Assembly: GCA_964580995.1 (NCBI GenBank)
Contig: CAZOMV010000051.1
Coordinates: 1-40,464, forward strand
Direction of reading: 5' to 3'
Source: JAKJEP01 sp964580995
GTDB taxonomy: Bacteria; Planctomycetota; Phycisphaerae; Sedimentisphaerales; SM23-30
Length of the DNA stretch: 40,464 nucleotides
The notes under the pieces: model-generated
Databases searched by the model: none
Told to the model about the DNA's origin: nothing
The model's input: only the letters and a program-made list of their open reading frames with translations
Translations under genes and position numbers: made by a program
Shown here: positions 25,901 to 32,245 of the stretch, piece by piece
Position numbering within the stretch: position 1 is the first letter of the stretch
Layout: the number at the start of each line of letters is the position of its first letter

Positions 25901-27301
25901 TTGACTATTTTGGAGGATCTCTTGGACCACTATCTGACCATCGAACAGGTGCATCAGAAGCTGGATGAGGCTTATACCCGGGCGGCGGCGGACCGTCTGG
26001 AGGAACTGAACTTGGGTTACGGGGGAAATGCCCCCTATGTCCGGGAAGTCAATACCCTTAAAAATTTCTACACCTCCCGTTATACCTGGCTCAAAAACTG
26101 GCTGGCCAGCCAATCCTTCACGCGCCCTGCCAACGCCCATCCGCTGATAACCTTGAACCCCCCGGTACAGCAAAACGATGGGATTGCCATCACCTGGCAA
26201 TATAGCGATGCAGAAGGAGATGCTTGTACTGTTGATTTATACTGGACGGATTTTAAATGGACTTTTTTAACCCCGATTCCCGACGCCAACGATCTTTCCG
26301 CCACCGCCGGCAGTTTTCTCTGGCATCAGGATCTCCCGGAAGACTATGCCAATCGCAACATATATATCCAGGCCGTCATCCGGGATAATAATAGCTATCT
26401 CGTCGGCCGCGCTACCACCGATAATCCGGTATTGGTGCTGGCGGATTGCTCCGATATCATACAGTATAATCTTGGTCTGCCCGGTGATTTCAACGAGGAT
26501 TGCTATGTCAATATCGATGATTTTGTTCGCTGGACCGAAGACTGGCTGACCAATTATGATCCATCCGGTTCCGGCCAGGGCATATCCGGCAGTTGGAACT
26601 TCCGGGAGGGTTTGTCCTTTGCCGCCAATCCCAATGGCCCCTGGTCCTATGGCGCCTCGCCCCATGCCGCCATTCCGGCGGCGGTCGATACAGCTATTTT
26701 TTATCCATATAACAACTCGTTTATTGAGTCCGGTTCCGGTACCCCCTGGTGGCACTACGATTCTTCGCATCCGTTCTACAATCCCGCCATTGTCCCCTGT
26801 CTGTACTACAACAATACCTCCGGTTCGGTCTATGGCTGCCCAGCCGGAATGGCAGCTTTGCACAGCGGCCTCACCTCCGGCAGCGAAGCCATCGCCGTGG
26901 TTCGCTGGACCGCGCCAGCCGCCGGCATGGTCCAGGTTAGCGGTACTTTCTATGCCGGGAATGCCGGTCGCTGTGATTACTATCTAATCGATAACCAGAC
27001 CACCGTACTGGCAAGCGAACTGGATACCTACAATCAATTTTCATTCAACCTGAATGTCAATGTCAGTACGGGGGATACCCTCGATTTTTGTGTCGGCGCC
27101 GGCACCGACGGCGGTTCCGCCGACACCACCCCCCTGGAAGTGGAAATCGCCGCCACTACCTGCGCCAGCCTGGGGGAGTATCTGGATTCCGATATCAATC
27201 AGGATTGTATCATCAATTTAAAGGATTTCTGGATTTTCGCGCAACAATACCTCCATTGCAACAATCCCCAGGATCCAGATTGTTCCCTAATGGGGCCGTA
27301 G
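22976..27301 (+). CDS. Giant secreted CotH-kinase mosaic with lamin-tail, CBM-like and dockerin-like modules
   Basis: 1441-residue exported multidomain protein. From the GTG at 22976 (GCGAGG five bases upstream) a good signal peptide results (VGITCFLHKMILLVFLLNFS); ATG 22937 overlaps the previous stop but would add an acidic extension. Order: lamin-tail domains about 34-150 and 193-345 (DIVINEIMYNPS, FVEITNRG, VDVSGWQL; NVVITEIMYAP, YIELYNRT), jelly-roll CBM-like 374-530, beta domain 555-650, CotH kinase-like 675-985 (VHYKGQGTRDFSKRSWKIAF, FGFYGVYLAQE, DFDIHGNNFFLL, YSFDFSYAF), Ig-like region, dockerin-like module 1156-1198 (GDFNEDCYVNIDDFV), one copy of the beta domain seen at 15448-19437 (1203-1390), and a terminal dockerin-like module with DSDINQDCIINLKDFWIFAQ. 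CotH proteins can be protein kinases, but activity here is uncertain. Codons are C-ended, unlike the G-ended flanking genes. Confidence 0.82.
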   Translation: MKQTKVGITCFLHKMILLVFLLNFSYAAAENSDIVINEIMYNPSASNTGGEFVEITNRGTESVDVSGWQLVDSSQIMFTLPAGTAIPRGGYLVFYDDAAALDFYGLNRSLSYGPYTGGLDGGGERIQLKNAVGMVIDEVIYDDNWPWPTEPDGNGPSLELWDSWLDNSQGASWGAGQSYSPGVANNPASSGSGNVVITEIMYAPVKQQYMETVCWLITPHYPANFYWQDDDDSAGEYIELYNRTAQSVDLSGWQMIDQDGLLYAFTGGSIAPYSYLAVCSDAAAVAAHYGISNAVGNFTTAGQRLSNSGERITLTNHLGAVIDSVRYKDEPPWPIGPDQDGVSLECLDPHSENDTPVNWRASRGNQFAANMVVMDVNTNNGSFEPNDSGWNKTGNHAGTDRTDTDYYDGTGCEKLVATAAGGSSSHSLNRTLIGMTTGLQYTLTCRLKYLSGHNTLTFRFSGGGLQTTVTGTGGWQYVETTGIINSSLLYFYINGAGEWLVDQIRITSTTQGNATTPIPNPLVVGDEIFNLGGTPGRANTVSSSGIPPFINVDKMKHIPQCPTSADSVLITTEVSSKDSITSVSLDYQVYIDPYQTPVQSHSVSMYDDGLHGDDLVGDGKYGIVLEALASQTLVRYRVTATDNHQHSWTYPDEYEPNPNRAYFVYDGEEDTNLPAYFLIMPKSSLDTLINNLWYRTYYDAALVVEGKVYDHVGVHYKGQGTRDFSKRSWKIAFNKGEYLRDLSSLDLTMHFPIMQKVIHDLFWTVGEENVATEMVRLYASGYWPPNVIQPEIGFGFYGVYLAQESPDRSWMKKHGYDEDQDEIFKPAAPGYWGPQPWSDLTYYSDFGLYPKMYEKKADRLGSFDSIIDLCDKIDNTSDAEIFNVMSANVDLNNWLYNWGVHMAVQDFDIHGNNFFLLKQAESSIWKNYSFDFSYAFSWPGFEYAYHPYYTYNGYYNRWNERCFPNAAYPQLNDRYLTILEDLLDHYLTIEQVHQKLDEAYTRAAADRLEELNLGYGGNAPYVREVNTLKNFYTSRYTWLKNWLASQSFTRPANAHPLITLNPPVQQNDGIAITWQYSDAEGDACTVDLYWTDFKWTFLTPIPDANDLSATAGSFLWHQDLPEDYANRNIYIQAVIRDNNSYLVGRATTDNPVLVLADCSDIIQYNLGLPGDFNEDCYVNIDDFVRWTEDWLTNYDPSGSGQGISGSWNFREGLSFAANPNGPWSYGASPHAAIPAAVDTAIFYPYNNSFIESGSGTPWWHYDSSHPFYNPAIVPCLYYNNTSGSVYGCPAGMAALHSGLTSGSEAIAVVRWTAPAAGMVQVSGTFYAGNAGRCDYYLIDNQTTVLASELDTYNQFSFNLNVNVSTGDTLDFCVGAGTDGGSADTTPLEVEIAATTCASLGEYLDSDINQDCIINLKDFWIFAQQYLHCNNPQDPDCSLMGP

Positions 27302-27342
27302 TAGTTTTCGTATGGAATGGAATTCAAGTGGAGAGTTTTACT

Positions 27343-27708
27343 ATGCTGGGTTTAGATAAAATCGATAAAAAGTACCAAATCGGCATTCTGATTCTAGCCG
27401 CCGTAGTGCTCGTTGTGACAGGGATTCGTATGATCCCCCAAAGTGCCAATTCAGCCGCCTCTTCCTCGCAGGGGATAGCGGTGTTCTGTACCAATCCGGA
27501 GTGCAGCTATCAAGGATCGTTATCCACCCCGGAATTATGGAAAATTATGCAGGATACCAATGCAAAATTACAATATGCCGATCAGGTTCCTCCCTTCGGC
27601 ATGGCCATGATGATGGGTTGGGGCAGTGAGGAAGGCCCTTTGCTTTGCCCCAAATGCAATGATGCCTCGTTAACCATTAAACAAAAAACGGAAAAAGAAG
27701 GAGAATAA
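27343..27708 (+). CDS. Small membrane-anchored zinc-ribbon protein of unknown function
   Basis: 121-residue protein. Residues 14-32 form one membrane helix (IGILILAAVVLVVTGIRM). The rest holds CTNPEC near residue 49 and CPKC near 105, a four-cysteine set able to bind zinc. The segment between them contains a Met-rich FGMAMMMGWG. I do not recognise the family. GGAGAG lies seven bases before ATG 27343; the same frame stays open upstream into the CotH gene, but that part is an out-of-frame shadow. It starts 41 bp after the mosaic gene and may be co-expressed with it. No clear terminator follows. Confidence 0.6.
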   Translation: MLGLDKIDKKYQIGILILAAVVLVVTGIRMIPQSANSAASSSQGIAVFCTNPECSYQGSLSTPELWKIMQDTNAKLQYADQVPPFGMAMMMGWGSEEGPLLCPKCNDASLTIKQKTEKEGE

Positions 27709-28170
27709 AAATCCGAACCAATCAAAAAAAGTTGGAAACCATGAAGGACCAGCAGAACCAGCAGGGATAAGCTTGGATTCGTGACAAGGATTTGCGGACA
27801 ACGCCCCTCGGAGAGGAGAATTTACGCCGGAACCACCTGCGATGCTTTTGGGGGTTCAGTTTGTAACGGCGGTCCGGATGTCCGACGGTTTCAAGGGGAG
27901 GAGGGGATAATATGGGGGGTTGTGTATAAAAAAGTGGATATTTTGTCAAATAATGGGGTTTTTGGCGGATCGGGTGGTAAAAGTAATTATTTTCGCAATC
28001 GGCAGTTTTATGAATTGCTAAACGTGGAAAAGGCGTCTATAATAAATGACGGTTGAAATGATTGTGTAAATAACGTTAAAATAGCAAAGTTAGCGTTAGA
28101 ATGATAGTGATTCTACCATTACGTCATTTCTCTGAAATATTTGCGGTAAACCTGTAGAGAATCGACGATT
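27709..28170. other. 462-bp stretch without a convincing gene
   Basis: No gene with plausible composition was found. A frame from 27781 to 28056 has a GTG start and no recognisable features. The left half is GC-rich, with CCCCTC near 27805 able to pair with GAGGGG near 27899 over a long distance. The right half is AT-rich and contains the inverted repeat TAGAAT-N7-ATTCTA (28097-28115), about 55 bp before the next gene, which may mark its control region. No canonical promoter pair stands out. Confidence 0.45.
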
Positions 28171-29298
28171 TTGGTAAAAGTATTTCCTTCGCTGTGTATT
28201 GGGGATCTCCAAATCAATCCCCCCATTATTCAGGGCGGCATGGGTGTCCGGGTTTCGCTTTCGAGCCTGGCCTCGGCGGCAGCGAATGAGGGGTGTGTGG
28301 GAGTGATCGCCAGTGCGGGGATCGGGCGTTTTGCCGATTACCCCAATATGGATTTTTCCGAGGTGAATGAAAAGGCGCTGCGGCAGGAGATTCGCAAAGC
28401 CCGGCAGATGACCAGCGGGATTCTGGGGGTGAATATCATGGTGGCACTGTCGGATTATGAAAATCTGGCCCGGGCGGCGGTGGATGAAGGGATCGATGTC
28501 ATTATATCGGGAGCGGGGTTGCCATTGCATTTGCCGGAATATGCACGGGGAAGCCATGTAAAACTGATTCCGATTGTATCTTCGGCGCGCGCGTTCAAGA
28601 TTATCTGCGCGAAATGGCAGAAGAATTATGCCCGGCTTCCCGATGCGGTGATTGTGGAAGGCCCGCAGGCAGGCGGGCATTTGGGTTATTCGTATGGTGA
28701 AATTGCGACGGGTACGGCCATGCGGCTGGAGGATATTGTGGCGGAAATTCTCCCGGTTGCCCGGAGTTTTAGTCCGTCGATCCCGGTGATTGCGGCGGGT
28801 GGTATTTTTGACGGGGCGGATATTGCCTATTATCTGGGGATGGGCGCATCAGGGGTGCAGATGGCGACCCGGTTTGTCTGTACGCAGGAATGCGATGCGG
28901 ATGACAAGTTCAAGCAGGCCTATCTAAATGCCAAAGAAGAGGATGTAACGGTGATCAACAGTCCGGTGGGATTGCCGGGCAAAGTGATCCGGAACGGTTT
29001 TGTCGATCGGATCCAGGCGGGGAGCTGTTTGCCGTACAAGTGCAAATATCAATGCTTGAAAAGTTGTAATTCGAAAGAGGCGCCCTATTGCATTGCGGAA
29101 GTGCTGGATAATGCAGCCAAGGGGAAGCTGACGAATTCGTTTGTTTTTGCCGGTTCGAATGTGTACCGGTGTAACGAGATCGTGACAGTGAAAACATTGA
29201 TCCAAAAATTAACCCAAGAATATATTTTGTTCGGGCAAAACAATTTTGCCCCTTTCCCTGAAGATCTGGAGAGTAAGAAAGTTAGATCTGAACCCTAA
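28171..29298 (+). CDS. Nitronate monooxygenase-type FMN oxidoreductase
   Basis: 375-residue cytoplasmic TIM-barrel flavoprotein of the nitronate monooxygenase/2-nitropropane dioxygenase (NpdA/FabK/PfaD) group. Landmarks are PPIIQGGMGVRVS at the N-terminus, ILGVNIMVAL, VIISGAGLPLHLPE, VIVEGPQAGGHLGY, PVIAAGGIFDGADIAYYLGMGA and VQMATRFVCTQE, which form the FMN phosphate site and active-site loop. A cysteine-rich tail follows: CLPYKCKYQCLKSC, then APYCIAEVLDNAAKG, as in many homologues from anaerobes. The frame opens only with TTG (28171), because a stop lies eight codons upstream and no ATG fits; the ribosome site is weak (AGAG, 12 bases away). The substrate is unknown; it could be nitronate detoxification or an enoyl reduction. 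Confidence 0.83.
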   Translation: MVKVFPSLCIGDLQINPPIIQGGMGVRVSLSSLASAAANEGCVGVIASAGIGRFADYPNMDFSEVNEKALRQEIRKARQMTSGILGVNIMVALSDYENLARAAVDEGIDVIISGAGLPLHLPEYARGSHVKLIPIVSSARAFKIICAKWQKNYARLPDAVIVEGPQAGGHLGYSYGEIATGTAMRLEDIVAEILPVARSFSPSIPVIAAGGIFDGADIAYYLGMGASGVQMATRFVCTQECDADDKFKQAYLNAKEEDVTVINSPVGLPGKVIRNGFVDRIQAGSCLPYKCKYQCLKSCNSKEAPYCIAEVLDNAAKGKLTNSFVFAGSNVYRCNEIVTVKTLIQKLTQEYILFGQNNFAPFPEDLESKKVRSEP

Positions 29299-29312
29299 GA
29301 TGGAGAAATATC

Positions 29313-29693
29313 ATGGGTAAGAAACTGTATGTTGGAAATTTGAGCTATGATGTAAACAATGCCACGCTGGAGAGCATGTTTGCGGAGTTCGGAACGGTCG
29401 AGAGCGTGAATATTATCAGCGACCGGATGACAGGTCAAAGCAAAGGTTTTGGCTTTATCGAAATGGGCAGCGACGCCGAAGCACAGAGCGCGATCGCGGC
29501 GCTGGACGGCAAGGATTGTGGTGGCCGCGCATTGAAGGTCAATGAAGCCAAACCGCAGCCCAGCCGCAGCGGTGGCGGTGGCGGCGGCGGTCGTGGCGGC
29601 TATGGTGGCGGCGGCGGTGGTGGCGGCGGCGGTCGTGGTGGCTATGGCGGTGGCGGCGGTGGTGGTGCCGGCGGCGGTCGGAAACGCTATTAA
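29313..29693 (+). CDS. Glycine-rich RRM RNA-binding protein
   Basis: 126-residue cytoplasmic RNA-binding protein. Residues 4-80 form one RRM with RNP2 (LYVGNL) and RNP1 (KGFGFIEM) intact. Residues 85-122 are almost pure glycine with two GGRGGYGG units and end in RKRY, an RGG-like tail. The arrangement matches the small Rbp proteins of cyanobacteria and planctomycetes, which act as cold- or stress-linked RNA chaperones. GGAG lies eight bases before the ATG (from 29301). It starts 14 bp after the oxidoreductase gene and has its own terminator. The tail DNA is a GGC/GGT triplet run prone to length change. Confidence 0.92.
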   Translation: MGKKLYVGNLSYDVNNATLESMFAEFGTVESVNIISDRMTGQSKGFGFIEMGSDAEAQSAIAALDGKDCGGRALKVNEAKPQPSRSGGGGGGGRGGYGGGGGGGGGGRGGYGGGGGGGAGGGRKRY

Positions 29694-29722
29694 TCGCAGT
29701 CGATAAGAAGAATAGTTCATTA

Positions 29723-29770
29723 AAGGGCTGGTTAGTTTCCCACTGATTAGCCCTTATCTTCTTTCTTTTA
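29723..29770 (+). terminator. Terminator after the RRM gene
   Basis: AAGGGCTGGTTAG (29723-29735) pairs with CTGATTAGCCCTT (29743-29755), a 13-bp stem with three G-T pairs and a 7-base loop. A T-rich tail (ATCTTCTTTCTTTT) follows. The perfect AAGGGCT base and the tail fit an intrinsic terminator. Confidence 0.75.
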
Positions 29771-29909
29771 GAGTGTGAAGTAACCGAATAAAGAAGCTTA
29801 GTAGCTTGTACCGTCGAGAGGGGGGATCGTTTTGGGTGCGATGTAAGTGCCTTTTATACAGGTACTAACGAACGTTTTTGGGTTGTGGGGATTTTATTTT
29901 ACAACCGAT

Positions 29910-29938
29910 TTGCCTGCTACCGGATTATATTTTATATT
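29910..29938 (+). promoter_or_regulatory. Sigma70-like promoter of a candidate small RNA
   Basis: TTGCCT (29910-29915, four of six consensus bases) and TATATT (29933-29938, five of six) are 17 bp apart. The expected start is near 29945. A strong terminator is only 130 bp downstream and no normal gene lies between, so this promoter would drive a short RNA. Confidence 0.5.
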
Positions 29939-29984
29939 TAGTCAGGTACTTGGGAGATAAACAGGTAATTTAGAAAGGGTTTCT

Positions 29985-30011
29985 ATGGAAGACAAAGATC
30001 TGGTTTACTGA
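29985..30011 (+). CDS. Possible 8-residue leader peptide (MEDKDLVY)
   Basis: ATG 29985 to TGA 30009-30011, preceded by AAAGGG (29974-29979) with five-base spacing. The ribosome site forms the loop and left arm of a perfect 6-bp hairpin whose right arm ends at the A of the start codon. It could be a leader peptide whose translation decides the folding downstream. The codons are not enriched for one amino acid, so classic amino-acid attenuation is not indicated. It may be chance. Confidence 0.2.
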   Translation: MEDKDLVY

Positions 30012-30035
30012 GACCTACAACAGTAAGAGTAAAAG

Positions 30036-30073
30036 AAGACTGCCAGGAAAGTATTTTTGGCGGTCTTTTTTTT
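30036..30073 (+). terminator. Strong rho-independent terminator
   Basis: AAGACTGCC (30036-30044) pairs with GGCGGTCTT (30059-30067), nine bp with one G-T pair, in a run of eight Ts (30066-30073). No conventional gene ends just upstream, which is the main argument for a short RNA here. Confidence 0.85.
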
Positions 30074-30180
30074 ATGGTTTCGGCGTATCTGGCGGGATCA
30101 TTTTCTTGCAGTTTGGGGGATGATGGGTACTATAGTCCTCGGACTGCAGGGGGAAAAACCGGCAGGAGAGTTTGCGAAGG

Positions 30181-31158
30181 ATGTTACGACTAGGAAAGTT
30201 GATATTGCCGAAGCCCTATTTTCAGGCGTCGCTGAGCGGGTACAGTGACCGGGCGATGCGATTGCTGGCGAAGGAATTCGGAGCGCCGCTGACCTTTACC
30301 GGGGTGATGCTGGACAAGATGACGTTGCATCCGTCGGTGCTGAAGCGGTCGGGTTTTGCTGCACAGGAAGATGAGCATCCGGTGGGGGCGCAGATTATGG
30401 GCAGTTCCGCCGAGCTGATGAGCCGGGCGGCGAAGAATCTGGAGGCGGCGGGGTACGATCTGATCGATTTGAATTTTGCCTGCCCGGCGCCCAAGGTGCT
30501 GCGGCGGGAGCGGGGCGGATATCTGCTGAATCAGCCGGAGCTGGTGCTGGAAATTTACCGGCGGGTGCGGGAGGCGGTGCGATGTCCGGTGCTGATGAAG
30601 CTGCGGATCGGGGTGGATTCGTCGGAGGCGGCACGGGAGAATTTCCGGCGGATTTACGAGGGGGCCTGCGGGGAGGGAATTGACGCCCTGGTGGTGCACG
30701 GGCGGTCGGTGGACCAGAAATATAAGGGACATGCAAACTGGGACGCGGTGGCGGAGGTGAAGCGGCGGTATCCGCGGACGACGGTGGTGGGCAGCGGCGA
30801 TCTGATGACGGCGGAGGCAGCGGTAGAGCGGATGCACAGCAGCGGGGTGGATGGGGTGGCGATCGCGCGGGGGGCGATCGGCAATCCGTGGATTTTCCGG
30901 GAGCTGGATTGTCTGCTGGCGGGACGGCCCAAACCCCAACCGCCCAGCGTGACGGAACAGGGGGAAGTTTTGCTGAAGCATTTCGATATGGTGACGCAGT
31001 TGTATGCCCGGCGGAAGGCTTTTTTGTATTTCCGGAAATTCGCCGTCCGCTACAGCCGTCGGCACCCGCACCGCAAAACGGTGCAGTTAGATCTGATGAC
31101 GGCCAAGGACGAGCAGGCGGTGCGCGATAAAATCAGGCAGTGGTACGGGGTAGGCTAA
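30181..31158 (+). CDS. dus: tRNA-dihydrouridine synthase
   Basis: 325-residue FMN enzyme that reduces uridine to dihydrouridine in tRNA. LPKPYFQASLSGYSDRAMRL is the N-terminal FMN-binding strand (the family usually has a Pro-Met/Leu-Ala-Gly run here). LIDLNFACPAPKVLRRERGG carries the catalytic Cys (near 103), VLMKLRIGVD the conserved Lys, VVHGRSVDQKYKGHANWD the His/Arg motif, and VVGSGDLMTAEAA and GVAIARGAIGNPWIF the phosphate-binding loops. I prefer ATG 30181, which starts just before the conserved core. TTG 30172 is better placed after GGAG (30165-30168) and stays possible. A TATAGT box at 30131-30136 may give its own promoter past the upstream terminator. Confidence 0.87.
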   Translation: MLRLGKLILPKPYFQASLSGYSDRAMRLLAKEFGAPLTFTGVMLDKMTLHPSVLKRSGFAAQEDEHPVGAQIMGSSAELMSRAAKNLEAAGYDLIDLNFACPAPKVLRRERGGYLLNQPELVLEIYRRVREAVRCPVLMKLRIGVDSSEAARENFRRIYEGACGEGIDALVVHGRSVDQKYKGHANWDAVAEVKRRYPRTTVVGSGDLMTAEAAVERMHSSGVDGVAIARGAIGNPWIFRELDCLLAGRPKPQPPSVTEQGEVLLKHFDMVTQLYARRKAFLYFRKFAVRYSRRHPHRKTVQLDLMTAKDEQAVRDKIRQWYGVG

Positions 31159-31186
31159 GCGGCGCAGATTGTATAAACCATGGTCG

Positions 31187-32179
31187 TCAGGCTTCGGGCT
31201 TTTGGGCAGTGAAGATCGGATTAAGATTCTGGGCCAGTTGTTTGAGCGTTTCCAGTTCAGCCGGAGTAATCGGTTTGAAGTTCTCGGCGATATTGAGAGC
31301 CATGCGGAAACAGGCTTCTTCGCCGGGCGGGAGGGCGGCGGTGACCGGCTGGGAGAGGGTGAAACGCAACGATAGTTCCGCTTCCCGGGGGTCGGTGAGG
31401 GGCTGGTACCAGCATTTGGCATATTGCTGACGCTGGGGGTCATCCTGGGGCCAGGACTGGCGGGCCAGGGCCTTCAGGGCGAGGATGGCGACTTTTTTCT
31501 CCTGCGCCTTTTGGATGACCTGGGGGCCGAAATCGCCTTTATAAAAGGTGGCAAAGTTGATGGGGAACAGGATGGAGTCGAAGTCGAACCGGTCCATGGC
31601 GGTGAGGGCGGCCTCAACGGAATGGGCGGAAAAACCCAGGTGGCGAACGATGCCCTGTTTTTTGGCTTCGATGAAAACTTCCATGGCCCCACTTTTGGCG
31701 AAAACGGCATCCACATCCTTTTCCAGGTCGGTGATCGCATGAAGCTGATAGAGGTCAAAATGATCGGTTCTTAGTCGTTCCAGCGATTGTTTCAGTTCGG
31801 CCTGGGCGCCTTCACGCTGGCGCTGGCCGGTTTTACAGGCGAGAAAGACATTTTTTCGATACGGTTCGAGGGCGGGGCCGAGTTTGAGCTCGGCGTCGCC
31901 GTAGCTGGGGGCGACATCGAAGTACGTCACGCCGCGTTCGACGGCCTCCGCAACGAGTTTGTCAGCCTGTTTCTGTTCGGCGTTCATGACCAGGATGCCG
32001 CCAAAGCCGATGATCGAGAGTTGGATCCCGGTCTTGCCGTATTCGCGGGTGGGGAATTTGGGTGGTTCAGGTAAGTTGGGTTCCTGGGCGGCGGCTAGAG
32101 GGAGGGAGTTCAGGGCATCGCCGGCGGCGACGGCACCGGTGGTGTATAACGTTTTTTTGAGGAATTCGCGACGTTTCAT
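31187..32179 (-). CDS. Aldo/keto reductase with twin-arginine leader
   Basis: 330-residue NADPH-dependent oxidoreductase of the aldo/keto reductase fold. The N-terminus MKRREFLKKTLYTTGAVAAG is a twin-arginine export signal followed by an Ala-rich cleavage region. The catalytic tetrad is visible: Asp and Tyr in FDVAPSYGDAE, Lys in VFLACKTGQR and His in DLYQLHAIT. VRHLGFSAHSVEAAL and a C-terminal segment with PGEEACFRMALN follow. It converges on the dus gene with 28 bp between stops and lies 66 bp after the isomerase gene on the same strand. Export of this normally cytoplasmic enzyme, if real, would place it on sugars or their derivatives in the periplasm. Confidence 0.87.
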   Translation of the reverse strand: MKRREFLKKTLYTTGAVAAGDALNSLPLAAAQEPNLPEPPKFPTREYGKTGIQLSIIGFGGILVMNAEQKQADKLVAEAVERGVTYFDVAPSYGDAELKLGPALEPYRKNVFLACKTGQRQREGAQAELKQSLERLRTDHFDLYQLHAITDLEKDVDAVFAKSGAMEVFIEAKKQGIVRHLGFSAHSVEAALTAMDRFDFDSILFPINFATFYKGDFGPQVIQKAQEKKVAILALKALARQSWPQDDPQRQQYAKCWYQPLTDPREAELSLRFTLSQPVTAALPPGEEACFRMALNIAENFKPITPAELETLKQLAQNLNPIFTAQKPEA

Positions 32180-32245
32180 AGTGGTTTTCCTTAGGTATTT
32201 ACTGTTTTAAAAATTCTTCGAAAACGCCGGTTTCAAACGAATACC

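Larger units (their letters stand above)
29945..30074 (+). ncRNA. Candidate 130-nt small RNA or attenuated leader
   Basis: The segment is bounded by a promoter (29910-29938) and a strong terminator (30036-30073). It contains three hairpins: TAGAAA-GGG-TTTCTA (29971-29985), TTACTG-N10-CAGTAA (30005-30026) and the terminator stem. An 8-codon frame starts inside the first hairpin. No known RNA family was recognised. It may be an independent small RNA or a leader controlling the dihydrouridine synthase gene 107 bp further on. Confidence 0.4.

Noticed and set aside
27088..27342. Upstream extension of the zinc-ribbon gene
   Set aside because: It overlaps the end of the CotH mosaic out of frame and is Arg/His-rich shadow sequence; ATG 27343 has a good ribosome site and begins just before the membrane helix.
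27781..28056. 91-codon plus-strand frame in the gap after the zinc-ribbon gene
   Set aside because: GTG start without a ribosome site, no motif, and composition changes sharply along its length. Kept as gap sequence.
29573..29690. Tandem-repeat or microsatellite element in the GGC/GGT run
   Set aside because: It is the coding sequence of the Gly-rich RRM tail. It may vary in length but is not a separate element.
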